Shown piece after piece: positions 51,733 to 59,630 of a stretch of 64,000 bases of DNA (its first letter is position 1; the number at the start of each line of letters is the position of its first letter). Below the pieces are notes generated by a model. The model was not told where the DNA came from. It did no database searches and saw nothing but the letters and a program-made list of their open reading frames with translations. This stretch comes from Flavobacterium sp. Lineage in GTDB: Bacteria > Bacteroidota > Bacteroidia > Flavobacteriales > Flavobacteriaceae. The position numbers were made by a program, and so were the translations under genes. The stretch spans positions 248,001-312,000 of the forward strand of contig NZ_JAIXUB010000024.1 in the NCBI RefSeq assembly GCF_027484205.1, written 5' to 3'.

Positions 51733-52686
51733 ATGGAATATTTAGATTTTGAGCTTCCTATTAAAGAATTGGAAGACCAATTAGACAAATGTCAGATTAT
51801 TGGTCAAGAATCAGATGTTGATGTAACCAATACTTGTAAACAAATCGAGAAAAAACTTGAAGAAACTAAACGTAAAATATACAAGAATTTAACAGCTTGG
51901 CAACGTGTTCAACTTTCTCGTCATCCTAACAGACCATACACTTTAGAACATATTACTACTTTAACTAAAGGAACATTTTTAGAACTTTTTGGCGACAGAA
52001 ATTTTAAAGATGATAAAGCAATGATTGGCGGTTTAGGAAAAATTGATGGTCAGTCATTTATGCTAATTGGTCAACAAAAAGGAATCAACACCAAAATGCG
52101 TCAGTATAGAAATTTTGGTATGGCAAATCCTGAAGGTTATAGAAAAGCATTACGTTTGATGAAAATGGCCGAAAAATTCGGAGTTCCTGTAGTAACTTTT
52201 ATTGATACGCCTGGAGCTTATCCTGGTTTAGAAGCTGAAGAAAGAGGTCAAGGTGAGGCTATTGCTAGAAATATTTTAGAAATGTGCCGCCTTAAAGTAC
52301 CAATTATTTGCGTAATTGTAGGTGAAGGTGCTTCTGGTGGAGCTTTAGGAATAGGTGTTGGCGATAGAGTTTTAATGATGGAAAACACTTGGTATTCCGT
52401 AATTTCTCCAGAATCATGTTCGTCAATTCTTTGGAAAAGTTGGGAATATAAAGAACAAGCAGCAGAAGCATTAAAATTGACTTCAGCAGATATGAAAAAG
52501 CAAAAACTTGTGGATGATATTATTCCGGAACCACTTGGTGGAGCTCATTATGATAAAGAAACAACTTTCAAAACAGTAGAGCAATATATTATGAAAGCTT
52601 TTAATGAATTGAAAGATTTATCAACAACTGAATTAGTGTCACAGAGAATGGACAAATACAGTAAAATGGGCGAATATAAAGAGTAA
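51733..52686 (+). CDS. accA: Acetyl-CoA carboxylase carboxyltransferase subunit alpha
   Basis: 317 aa. It has the N-terminal helical segment ([14 protein letters not shown]) and the crotonase-fold carboxyltransferase core [48 protein letters not shown] and [14 protein letters not shown]. With AccD it transfers CO2 from biotin to acetyl-CoA, making malonyl-CoA for fatty acid synthesis. Monocistronic. Confidence 0.98.
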   Translation: MEYLDFELPIKELEDQLDKCQIIGQESDVDVTNTCKQIEKKLEETKRKIYKNLTAWQRVQLSRHPNRPYTLEHITTLTKGTFLELFGDRNFKDDKAMIGGLGKIDGQSFMLIGQQKGINTKMRQYRNFGMANPEGYRKALRLMKMAEKFGVPVVTFIDTPGAYPGLEAEERGQGEAIARNILEMCRLKVPIICVIVGEGASGGALGIGVGDRVLMMENTWYSVISPESCSSILWKSWEYKEQAAEALKLTSADMKKQKLVDDIIPEPLGGAHYDKETTFKTVEQYIMKAFNELKDLSTTELVSQRMDKYSKMGEYKE

Positions 52687-52705
52687 AATCGTACAAAATT
52701 TATCT

Positions 52706-52751
52706 AAATCCGTGTCGTCCAAAAAGCTTTGATGACACGGATTTTTTTTTG
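52706..52751 (+). terminator. Terminator after accA
   Basis: AAATCCGTGTC / GACACGGATTT stem with T-run. Confidence 0.9.
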
Positions 52752-52825
52752 GTTGTTAACAAAAAACAATTAGTTATAAACAAAAAATAGTAATAACTAA
52801 AGTTCACAAAAATTACAGAATTGGT

Positions 52826-52833
52826 TACTTTCG
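52826..52833 (+). promoter_or_regulatory. dnaB promoter, -7 box almost abutting the start codon
   Basis: TACTTTCG (7 of 8 consensus) ends 4 nt before the dnaB ATG, which places transcription start at or next to the start codon and implies a leaderless or near-leaderless mRNA. Confidence 0.5.
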
Positions 52834-52837
52834 CTAC

Positions 52838-54385
52838 ATGGAAAATCTCAAAAATATAAACCCAATTAAAGTAGATAAAACTACGATAATCAATCTTGAA
52901 AAAGGAAAGTTACCTCCACAAGCATTAGACCTTGAGGAAGCAGTTCTTGGTGCGATGATGATTGATAAAAAAGGTGTTGATGAGGTTATTGACATTCTGC
53001 AATCAGATGCCTTTTATAAAGATGCTCACAAGCACATATTTGAAGCAATTTTTCAGTTATTCACAGATTCTCAGCCTATTGACTTGTTAACAGTTTCGGC
53101 TCAGTTGAAAAAGAATGCCAAACTAGAGTTAGCTGGAGGTGATTTTTACCTTATTCAGCTTACACAAAAAATATCTTCATCGGCACATATTGAATTTCAC
53201 TCCAGAATTATTTTACAAAAATACATTCAAAGAAGTTTGATAAGAATATCTTCTGAAATCATAGAAGAATCGTACGATGAAACTACTGATGTATTTGATT
53301 TACTTGACAAAGCCGAATCGAAACTATATGAAGTTACTCAAGGAAATATAAAACGTAGTTCTGAAACAGCTCAAAGTTTAGTAATTCAAGCTAAAAAAAG
53401 AATTGAAGAAATTGCTAACAAAGAAGGTTTATCAGGAATCGCAACTGGTTTTGATAAATTAGATAAAGTAACTTCGGGTTGGCAACCATCTGATTTAGTT
53501 ATCATTGCGGCTAGGCCAGGTATGGGTAAAACTGCGTTTGTTCTATCAATGGCTCGAAATATGGCTATTGATTTTGGACATCCTGTAGCATTATTTTCTC
53601 TTGAGATGTCTTCTGTGCAGTTGATTACTCGTTTGATTTCATCAGAAACAGGTTTGTCTTCTGAAAAACTTCGTACTGGGAAATTAGAAAAACACGAATG
53701 GGAGCAACTTTCTGTAAAAGTAAAAGATTTAGAAAAAGCACCTTTATATATTGATGATACGCCATCGTTATCTATTTTTGATTTACGTGCGAAAGCAAGA
53801 CGTTTATCATCGCAACACGGAATCAAATTAATTATTGTCGATTACCTTCAGTTGATGACAGCTGGAGGAAACGGAAAAGGTGGCGGAAATAGAGAGCAAG
53901 AAATTTCAACAATTTCTCGAAATTTAAAAGCTTTGGCTAAAGAATTAGAAGTTCCTGTAATTGCACTTTCACAATTATCGCGTGCTGTAGAAACTCGTGG
54001 TTCAAGTAAAAGACCTTTACTTTCTGACCTTCGTGAATCGGGTGCAATTGAGCAAGATGCTGATATTGTATCGTTTATTTATCGTCCAGAATATTATAAA
54101 ATTGAAGAATGGGATGATGATGAACAATCACCAACAGCAGGTCAAGCCGAATTTATTATTGCAAAACACAGAAATGGATCATTAGAAAATGTTCGTTTAA
54201 AATTTATAGGAAATTTAGGAAAGTTTGATAACCTTGAAGATTATGGTGGCGGATTTGATGATTTACCTTCAAAAATGAATCTTGGTGATGACAATCCGTT
54301 TTTTACAAAGAATTTGCCATCTGCTAATGAAGCTTTTGGAAGTAGTGCAAATTCAATTGATGATGATAGTGATGTTCCATTTTAA
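52838..54385 (+). CDS. dnaB: Replicative DNA helicase
   Basis: 515 aa hexameric RecA-fold helicase. The N-terminal DnaB domain is at about 25-125 (PPQALDLEEAVLGAMMIDK) and the C-terminal motor at about 190-460 with Walker A ARPGMGKTAF, VALFSLEMS, Walker B IIVDYLQLM, PVIALSQLSRAVE and DLRESGAIEQDADIV. The acidic C-terminal tail (DDDSDVPF) is typical. No intein interrupts it. Confidence 0.98.
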   Translation: MENLKNINPIKVDKTTIINLEKGKLPPQALDLEEAVLGAMMIDKKGVDEVIDILQSDAFYKDAHKHIFEAIFQLFTDSQPIDLLTVSAQLKKNAKLELAGGDFYLIQLTQKISSSAHIEFHSRIILQKYIQRSLIRISSEIIEESYDETTDVFDLLDKAESKLYEVTQGNIKRSSETAQSLVIQAKKRIEEIANKEGLSGIATGFDKLDKVTSGWQPSDLVIIAARPGMGKTAFVLSMARNMAIDFGHPVALFSLEMSSVQLITRLISSETGLSSEKLRTGKLEKHEWEQLSVKVKDLEKAPLYIDDTPSLSIFDLRAKARRLSSQHGIKLIIVDYLQLMTAGGNGKGGGNREQEISTISRNLKALAKELEVPVIALSQLSRAVETRGSSKRPLLSDLRESGAIEQDADIVSFIYRPEYYKIEEWDDDEQSPTAGQAEFIIAKHRNGSLENVRLKFIGNLGKFDNLEDYGGGFDDLPSKMNLGDDNPFFTKNLPSANEAFGSSANSIDDDSDVPF

Positions 54386-54392
54386 CAATATT

Positions 54393-54424
54393 AAAAGTTC
54401 TGAGAAATCAGAACTTTTTTTTTA
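54393..54424 (+). terminator. Terminator after dnaB
   Basis: AAAAGTTCTGA, GAAA loop, TCAGAACTTTT, T-run. Confidence 0.9.
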
Positions 54425-54433
54425 TAATAAAAA

Positions 54434-54479
54434 CACGTAGTTTTACGTGGTTCTATAAAATACTAATCATTTAATTTTA
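54434..54479 (+). promoter_or_regulatory. Palindromic operator plus -7 box before the signalling operon (site 1)
   Basis: CACGTA-GTTT-TACGTG (54434-54449) is a perfect dyad, preceded by TAAAAA. Exactly 22 nt later is TAATTTTA (54472-54479), a near -7 box, and the ATG at 54504 follows. The same arrangement occurs in reverse at 57241-57286. Confidence 0.65.
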
Positions 54480-54503
54480 TACGCTCATAGATTGTATATT
54501 AAA

Positions 54504-54647
54504 ATGATTGATAATAAATTAGATAGTGATCAAATAATACAGATAATAAAGTTGCTTTTTATAGTTTCTTTATTCTTTGCACTATTAATAATTATCATTT
54601 TTCATTATTACAGAAATAAATATTTAACCCTAATAAATAATAAGTAA
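54504..54647 (+). CDS. 47-aa single-TM membrane protein
   Basis: An acidic N-terminus (MIDNKLDSDQIIQ) is followed by one membrane helix of about 20 residues (LLFIVSLFFALLIIIIFHYY) and a basic tail (RNKYLTLINNK). It is the first gene after operator site 1 and ends 2 nt before the next start codon, so it is very likely translated as part of the signalling operon. No family was recognised. Confidence 0.7.
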   Translation: MIDNKLDSDQIIQIIKLLFIVSLFFALLIIIIFHYYRNKYLTLINNK

Positions 54648-54649
54648 AC

Positions 54650-54961
54650 ATGGCACAAAACACAATTACACTAGAGCAAGCGCAAAAATGGGCAGCAAAA
54701 TGGAGAGCTAATCCAGACACAAGAGTTATTGCATTTTTAATTCCTGAAGTTGATTTAACACAAGTAATGGCAGAAAGACAAACCGTTAATGTTAGAGCTT
54801 ATTTAGGTATTGATGATAATAATGAATCTAAGTTAATGATTGTTGGTGTAGATTCTAATGGTAAAGATTTAATTGACGATAAAAATGGTCAATATATTTA
54901 CGATTTCACTCAAGGTTGTCAGCCTAATTGTGATGTAAATAGTCCGTTATTTAACTTTTAA
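54650..54961 (+). CDS. 103-aa soluble protein of unknown function
   Basis: It has no signal peptide or membrane helix. The N-terminus (ITLEQAQKWAAKWRANP) is helical, the middle (TRVIAFLIPEVDLTQVMAE...NVRAYLGIDDNNESKLMIVGVD) alpha/beta, and the C-terminus has a two-Cys segment (TQGCQPNCDVNSPLF). Related proteins are widespread hypotheticals in Flavobacteriia. Here it is fused by operon (2-nt and 0-nt gaps) between two membrane proteins upstream of a two-component system. It may be a cytoplasmic signal or cofactor component. Confidence 0.8.
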   Translation: MAQNTITLEQAQKWAAKWRANPDTRVIAFLIPEVDLTQVMAERQTVNVRAYLGIDDNNESKLMIVGVDSNGKDLIDDKNGQYIYDFTQGCQPNCDVNSPLFNF

Positions 54962-55597
54962 ATGATGTTTAAGATATTTGAAATAGCAGCTAATATTTTT
55001 TTATACATAAATTTTATACTTTTTCTTCTTCGTTTTAACAAAGAAAATAAAGCTTTTAAAATTTATACAATATATTTAGGAATAATAGTTGCTGTTCAAA
55101 TATCTTTAAAAACTTTTGTTTATTTTGGGTATGAAAATTTAATTTTATCTCATGCCTATTTTTGTGGTCAGTTCATAATATTAAGTTTATTTTATTTAGA
55201 ACTTTTAAAAGAAAAATATCAAAGACAGATAATTAAATGGAATTTGGGTATAACGATGACTGTCGTTATTACGAGTTTTTTACTAAATCCATCCTCTTTA
55301 TTTAATTATAACCCAATTGAAATTTTGTTTACTTCGATTACACTAATTGTCTATAGTACTTTTCATTTTTATAATATGCTTTCAAATAAAAAAGAGTTTT
55401 ATTACATAAATTGTGGAGTTTTAATCTACTTATTTGGAAGTACAGTAACTTTTTTACCGAGAAATCTTCATTATAAATTTGATGTTTCTTACTATAATGT
55501 TTTAGAACTATTGAATATTGTTTTATATAATGTGTATTTAATTTTCATTTTTATGGAATGGTTTAAACTTAATTCTAAAAAAGTAAATGAAGAATAA
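54962..55597 (+). CDS. Multi-TM (about seven) membrane protein, candidate sensor
   Basis: 211 aa, nearly all membrane helices (about 8-24, 34-54, 64-80, 92-110, 118-136, 146-164, 180-199). It resembles 7TM sensor modules in layout but lacks a recognisable signature. The ATG abuts the upstream stop, and the gene overlaps the kinase gene by 11 nt, indicating a fixed stoichiometry. The kinase has only one membrane helix and no input domain, so this protein may provide sensing. That role is inference. Confidence 0.75.
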   Translation: MMFKIFEIAANIFLYINFILFLLRFNKENKAFKIYTIYLGIIVAVQISLKTFVYFGYENLILSHAYFCGQFIILSLFYLELLKEKYQRQIIKWNLGITMTVVITSFLLNPSSLFNYNPIEILFTSITLIVYSTFHFYNMLSNKKEFYYINCGVLIYLFGSTVTFLPRNLHYKFDVSYYNVLELLNIVLYNVYLIFIFMEWFKLNSKKVNEE

Positions 55598-56387
55598 TAT
55601 TTTCTTAGTGTTCAATCTAGACGAAATGAATCTGGCTATAGGTTCTGTTTTTGTTGCATTTTTATTAATGTCATTTATAGTTATTTCTTTTTTTTACTTC
55701 TCTAGAAAGAAGATTATCCAAAAGGAAATTGAAAAAAAAAACTTAGAAATTAATCATCAAAAAGAACTTTTACGCTCAGTTATTTTAACGCAAGAAGAAG
55801 AAAGAAAAAGGATTGCTCAAGATTTGCATGATGACATTAGCTCTAAATTGAATGTTGTATCTTTAAATACACATCTTTTAAATACTCCAAATTTATCGGA
55901 AGAAGAGCTATTAGGAATTACAAATAATATTACCGATTTAACTCAAAAAGCTCTTGAAAGTTCAAGACGAATCGCTCACGATTTATTGCCTCCAGTTCTC
56001 GAAAAATTTGGACTTCACGCCGGAATTGAGGAATTGGTAGCCGAATTTAATACTTCAAAATCAGTTCATGTAATTTATAAAAATGAATTACGCTTTAATA
56101 TAAATGAAATTGATAAACAACTTCATATTTTTAGAATTCTGCAAGAATTGTTAAACAATTCGATAAGACACGGAAAAGCTTCTGAAATTTCTATCGAATT
56201 TAAGACAATAAATGGAAAAGAAACGTGTGTTTATATCGATAATGGAATCGGATTTGATTTAAAATCAGAAGATTGCAAAAAAGGATTAGGAATGAAAAAT
56301 ATTGAAAGTAGAATCAATTTTTTAAACGGTACATTTTCAATAGAATCAAATAAAAATAAAGGTGTCCAAATTAATTTCACTTTTTAA
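55587..56387 (+). CDS. NarX/DesK-type sensor histidine kinase
   Basis: 266 aa. One membrane helix (about 18-38) is followed by a coiled-coil linker, the HisKA_3 dimerisation motif ERKRIAQDLHDDISSKLN with phospho-acceptor H81, and a HATPase domain (N-box LQELLNNSIRHGKASE; G-box DNGIGFD and KGLGMKNIESRI). It lacks an extracytoplasmic sensor domain. The response regulator begins 2 nt downstream. Confidence 0.94.
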   Translation: MKNNIFLVFNLDEMNLAIGSVFVAFLLMSFIVISFFYFSRKKIIQKEIEKKNLEINHQKELLRSVILTQEEERKRIAQDLHDDISSKLNVVSLNTHLLNTPNLSEEELLGITNNITDLTQKALESSRRIAHDLLPPVLEKFGLHAGIEELVAEFNTSKSVHVIYKNELRFNINEIDKQLHIFRILQELLNNSIRHGKASEISIEFKTINGKETCVYIDNGIGFDLKSEDCKKGLGMKNIESRINFLNGTFSIESNKNKGVQINFTF

Positions 56388-56389
56388 AT

Positions 56390-57064
56390 ATGAGTAAAAC
56401 AATCAAAATTGTAATAGCTGACGATGAGGAATTGTTTCGTAAAGGAATTTTATTTCTTTTAGAAAGAGAAAAAAATATTGATGTAGTTTTTGAAGCATCA
56501 AATGGTGTTGAAGTAATTGATTATCTCCAAAAAAGCAATGATTATCCTGATATTATTTTAATGGATTTAAAAATGCCTTTGCTAAATGGTGTTGAAGCAA
56601 CAAAAATAATTCATAAAGAATTTCCTGTTGTAAAAATTATTGCTTTAACAAGTTACAATACTAAATCATTCATTGCGAATATGATCAATGTTGGAGCAGC
56701 TTCATATCTTGTAAAAAGTGCCTCACCAAAAGCAATGATTGAAACCATAAACGAAGTGGCTGAAAAAGGTTTCTTTTATGATGAATTAGTAATGGAAGTT
56801 ATTCAAGATGATATGTTGTCTGAAAGCAAATCAACTAAAAACGACTTGTTTAATCCTGATTATTTGACCAATCGTGAAAAAGAAATTTTGGAGTTAATTT
56901 GCCAGCAATTGAGTACTAATGAAATTGCAGAAAAATTATTTATAAGTTCACGAACAGTTGAAGGTCATAGAAATAATCTTTTATTAAAAACAGAATCTAA
57001 AAATATTGCAGGATTAGTTGTTTATGCAATTCAAAATAAAATTGTGGAAGTCGATAGTTTCTGA
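56390..57064 (+). CDS. NarL/LuxR-type response regulator
   Basis: 224 aa. The receiver domain (about 5-120) has the acidic pair D11-D12, phospho-acceptor D59 (IILMDLKMP), T87 in ALTSYN and K107 (YLVKSAS). The C-terminal LuxR HTH is at about 158-215 (LTNREKEILELICQQLSTNEIAEKL). Such regulators bind short palindromes as dimers; the two CACGTA-N4-TACGTR sites flanking this operon are natural candidates. Confidence 0.95.
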   Translation: MSKTIKIVIADDEELFRKGILFLLEREKNIDVVFEASNGVEVIDYLQKSNDYPDIILMDLKMPLLNGVEATKIIHKEFPVVKIIALTSYNTKSFIANMINVGAASYLVKSASPKAMIETINEVAEKGFFYDELVMEVIQDDMLSESKSTKNDLFNPDYLTNREKEILELICQQLSTNEIAEKLFISSRTVEGHRNNLLLKTESKNIAGLVVYAIQNKIVEVDSF

Positions 57065-57078
57065 TAAAAATATAAAGA

Positions 57079-57213
57079 TTAACTAAAAATAAACTTTACG
57101 GATAGAACAAAATAGACAATCATCATTATAACAAATAACGACACGCCTATTTTTTTAAATAAATTTAAATTTCTAAACATATTTCCCATTGCTATTACTA
57201 AGTTTAAATCCAT
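57079..57213 (-). CDS. 44-aa single-TM membrane protein
   Basis: ATG 57213 to TAA 57079. N-terminus MDLNLVIAMGNMFRNLNLFK, then a membrane helix (IGVSLFVIMMIVYFVLSVKF). It is convergent with the response regulator and preceded by an exact -7 box (57241-57248) and palindromic operator site 2. Expression under the same regulator as the main operon is inferred from the matched promoters. Confidence 0.6.
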   Translation of the reverse strand: MDLNLVIAMGNMFRNLNLFKKIGVSLFVIMMIVYFVLSVKFIFS

Positions 57214-57240
57214 AGTTAAAATTGTTATAACTCACAAATT

Positions 57241-57286
57241 CAAAAATACTGCTATTATTTTTTCTGTATATACGTAGAAATACGTG
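57241..57286 (-). promoter_or_regulatory. Palindromic operator plus -7 box, site 2 (mirror of site 1)
   Basis: On the minus strand: TAAAAACACGTA, TTTC, TACGTA (palindrome 57286-57271), 22 nt, then TATTTTTG (57248-57241), an exact -7 box; the ATG at 57213 follows. TAAAAACACGTA is identical to site 1, and the 22-nt spacing is the same. The site also lies about 66 nt upstream of the -7 box of the plus-strand gene at 57387, which it might affect. Confidence 0.65.
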
Positions 57287-57352
57287 TTTTTAGCTTTAAT
57301 CTAAAAAAATATTTTAACATAAAATTATCTTGATGGTACTTAATAAAAATAG

Positions 57353-57360
57353 TATCTTCG
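57353..57360 (+). promoter_or_regulatory. -7 box for the amidotransferase-like gene
   Basis: TATCTTCG (7 of 8) 26 nt before the ATG at 57387. Confidence 0.45.
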
Positions 57361-57386
57361 AATAAATTTAATATTCATATTTAGAA

Positions 57387-58646
57387 ATGCTTAAACGAAT
57401 TTATTTAGTGCTTTTTTTGATTTTTCTACTTCCAGTAAGAGCAAATTTTATATTGCTTCCTATGGATGATGTTTCTCAAAAAAATCATTTAAAAGCCTAT
57501 GGAATAACCTATTGGTGTCTTGATAAACAATATAAAGCGAGTTGGTTGCTAAACTATCGTGGTGGTTCTTTTTTGTTGCCCGATGCTCCAGAAATTAGAA
57601 AGGAATGCCAAATTAGAAACGTGAGTTTTGAATTACTTTCTGATGGTGAAGCTAACCAAATTCTTGAAGAAATTTCGTCACCATCACAAAATATGGAAAC
57701 GGTAATTCTTGAAAAAGCACCAAAAATAGCCGTTTACACGCCAAAAGGAAAACAACCTTGGGACGACGCTGTTACTATGGTTTTGACGTATGCTGAAATT
57801 CCTTTTACACCAATATATGATGAGGAAGTTCTTAGCGATCAATTGATATTATATGATTGGCTACACTTGCATCACGAAGATTTTACAGGACAATATGGAA
57901 AATTTTTTGGTGCGTATAGAAATGCACCTTGGTACATCGACCAGAAAAAAGAAGCAGAAGCACTTGCTACTAAACTTGGATATTCAAAAGTATCTGAAGA
58001 GAAATTAGCCGTAGCAAAAAAGATAAGAGATTTTGTTATTGGCGGTGGATTTATGTTTGCAATGTGTTCAGCAACTGAAAGTTTTGATATTGCACTTTCT
58101 GCTGATGGAGTTGATATTTGTGAACCAATGTTTGATGGCGATGCTAGTGAAGGCAACTATCAATCTAAAATTGATTACTCAAGTACTTTTGCTTTTAAAG
58201 ATTTTATTTTAGAAAGAAGACCTGAAAAATATGAATTCTCAGATATTGATATGTCGGTGAAAAGAAAAATTCCAATGGAAAAAGATTACTTTACCTTAAT
58301 GGAATTCTCAGCAAAATGGGATGTTATTCCGACGATGTTATGTCAAAATCATACGCAATTAGTAAAAGGTTTTATGGGACAATCTACCTCATTTGAACGT
58401 GAACTGGTAAAATCAAATGTTTTAGTTTTAGGTGAATGTCAATTGAATGAAGAAGCACGATACATTCATGGTCAAAAAGGAAAAGGATTTTTCACCTATT
58501 ATGGTGGTCACGATCCAGAAGATTATGAACATAGAGTAGGAGACGAGCCAACTGTTTTAGATTTGCATCCAAATTCTCCTGGTTTTAGACTTATTTTGAA
58601 TAATATTTTATTTCCAGCAGCTAAAAAGAAAAAACAGAAAACTTAA
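57387..58646 (+). CDS. Exported amidotransferase-like (ThuA/GATase-fold) protein
   Basis: 419 aa with a signal peptide (MLKRIYLVLFLIFLLPVRA). Residues of about 105-270 have a class I amidotransferase-like layout with a small-Cys elbow GGGFMFAMCSATESFDIALSADGVDI, and HGQKGKGFFTYYGGHDPEDYEH near 370-390 could supply a His. Flavobacterial homologues are, as I recall, often named asparagine synthetase B, but no AsnB N-terminal Cys2 or PP-loop (SGGxDS) is present, so that name looks wrong. Function unknown. Confidence 0.75.
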   Translation: MLKRIYLVLFLIFLLPVRANFILLPMDDVSQKNHLKAYGITYWCLDKQYKASWLLNYRGGSFLLPDAPEIRKECQIRNVSFELLSDGEANQILEEISSPSQNMETVILEKAPKIAVYTPKGKQPWDDAVTMVLTYAEIPFTPIYDEEVLSDQLILYDWLHLHHEDFTGQYGKFFGAYRNAPWYIDQKKEAEALATKLGYSKVSEEKLAVAKKIRDFVIGGGFMFAMCSATESFDIALSADGVDICEPMFDGDASEGNYQSKIDYSSTFAFKDFILERRPEKYEFSDIDMSVKRKIPMEKDYFTLMEFSAKWDVIPTMLCQNHTQLVKGFMGQSTSFERELVKSNVLVLGECQLNEEARYIHGQKGKGFFTYYGGHDPEDYEHRVGDEPTVLDLHPNSPGFRLILNNILFPAAKKKKQKT

Positions 58647-58648
58647 AA

Positions 58649-59449
58649 TTAAGGTTCGCTACATTCTTCTGTTGTGGAAATAAATAATTTTTTATATTCC
58701 TCATACATAGGATCTCTGTTTTCTAAAACTTCACATCCTTTGCAATTTTTTTTAGTGTTGTTATTCCAACCGAAAGTGAACAAATCCATTTTTGCATATT
58801 CTAAACATTGAGGTGAATTCAACCTGCTTTGAAACTTTTTCTCAACATGTTCTGGTGAACCATTGTTTGCTTTTTGTTCTTCATTTAATTTTTTCCAAGC
58901 TGCAATCATTTTCAAACTATCACCAGATACTAACGCGTCAACATAAACTTTTGCTTTTACATCATACACTGTTTTTACTAAATTTTTAGGGTTAGCATAA
59001 GCAAAATAAGCTGTTTTTTCATGTTCGTAGAATGATTTTAATTCTAAAAGTTTTAGTTGCTTTAAGTTATTCCAATAAGGTAAATCAACTACTTCTAAGT
59101 TTTCAAGTTCAGCTTTTCCTTCAGCATATCGTTCTTCCAAAACTTCAATGGGTTCTGTTTTGTCATCCAAATTAAATACAGGATAACCATCAAAATTGAT
59201 ATAACCAATAGTACCAAACCAAAGATGATGGGTATCTTTTAATTGTTTTTTTGAATATTTAGACACATCGAATTTGCTGTTCATTTCACATAAATCAGTG
59301 TACCAATTTATGGTATCAATTTCAGTTTCAGGAGTTATTTCTTCTGTAACAGAAATGGATTTTTCCTCAGGTTTACTCTCTTTTTTACATGAAATACTGC
59401 TAACGGTAAAGAGAAATGTAAGAGTTATTAAAATATGCTTTTTCATCAT
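58649..59449 (-). CDS. Lipoprotein of unknown function
   Basis: 266 aa, starting at either of two adjacent ATGs (59449 or 59446). The lipobox is SSISC. The mature protein is acidic and helical with many aromatic residues (HHLWFGTIGYINFDGYPVF), and has several Cys near the C-terminus (CLEYAKMDLF, CKGCEVL, CSEP). No family recognised. It lies just downstream of a decayed peptidase fragment. Confidence 0.75.
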   Translation of the reverse strand: MMKKHILITLTFLFTVSSISCKKESKPEEKSISVTEEITPETEIDTINWYTDLCEMNSKFDVSKYSKKQLKDTHHLWFGTIGYINFDGYPVFNLDDKTEPIEVLEERYAEGKAELENLEVVDLPYWNNLKQLKLLELKSFYEHEKTAYFAYANPKNLVKTVYDVKAKVYVDALVSGDSLKMIAAWKKLNEEQKANNGSPEHVEKKFQSRLNSPQCLEYAKMDLFTFGWNNNTKKNCKGCEVLENRDPMYEEYKKLFISTTEECSEP

Positions 59450-59477
59450 GATTTTTTTGTTAAAGTAATATAAAATG

Positions 59478-59515
59478 AAAATCCCAAACTCAATATATAT
59501 GGATTTTTGGGATTT
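59478..59515 (-). terminator. Terminator associated with the peptidase remnant
   Basis: AAAATCCCAAA ... TTTTTGGGATTT hairpin. It matches in arms and position the terminator after the intact DPP-IV-like gene at 61554-61597. Confidence 0.7.
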
Positions 59516-59607
59516 AATTTTTATTAATTATACTCGATACGTTTTTTAAAATAGTAGCTATTAAATGAACTTTATCTTTTTTTTATTGAAGGCTAAATAA
59601 TCTACTT
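59514..59607 (-). pseudogene. Remnant of the 3' end of a DPP-IV-like peptidase gene
   Basis: The minus strand encodes KDKVHLIATILKN followed by VSSIINKN and a stop, matching the C-terminus of the intact peptidase (KDRVHLMTKVLN, then YIIENNK). Just upstream, in another frame, is a VDYLAF piece matching VDYFPYP. Deletions and a frameshift separate the two pieces. The following terminator hairpin is also conserved. No upstream remainder of the gene is visible. Confidence 0.75.
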
Positions 59608-59630
59608 AATTTTTTTTTAATCTATGTTTT

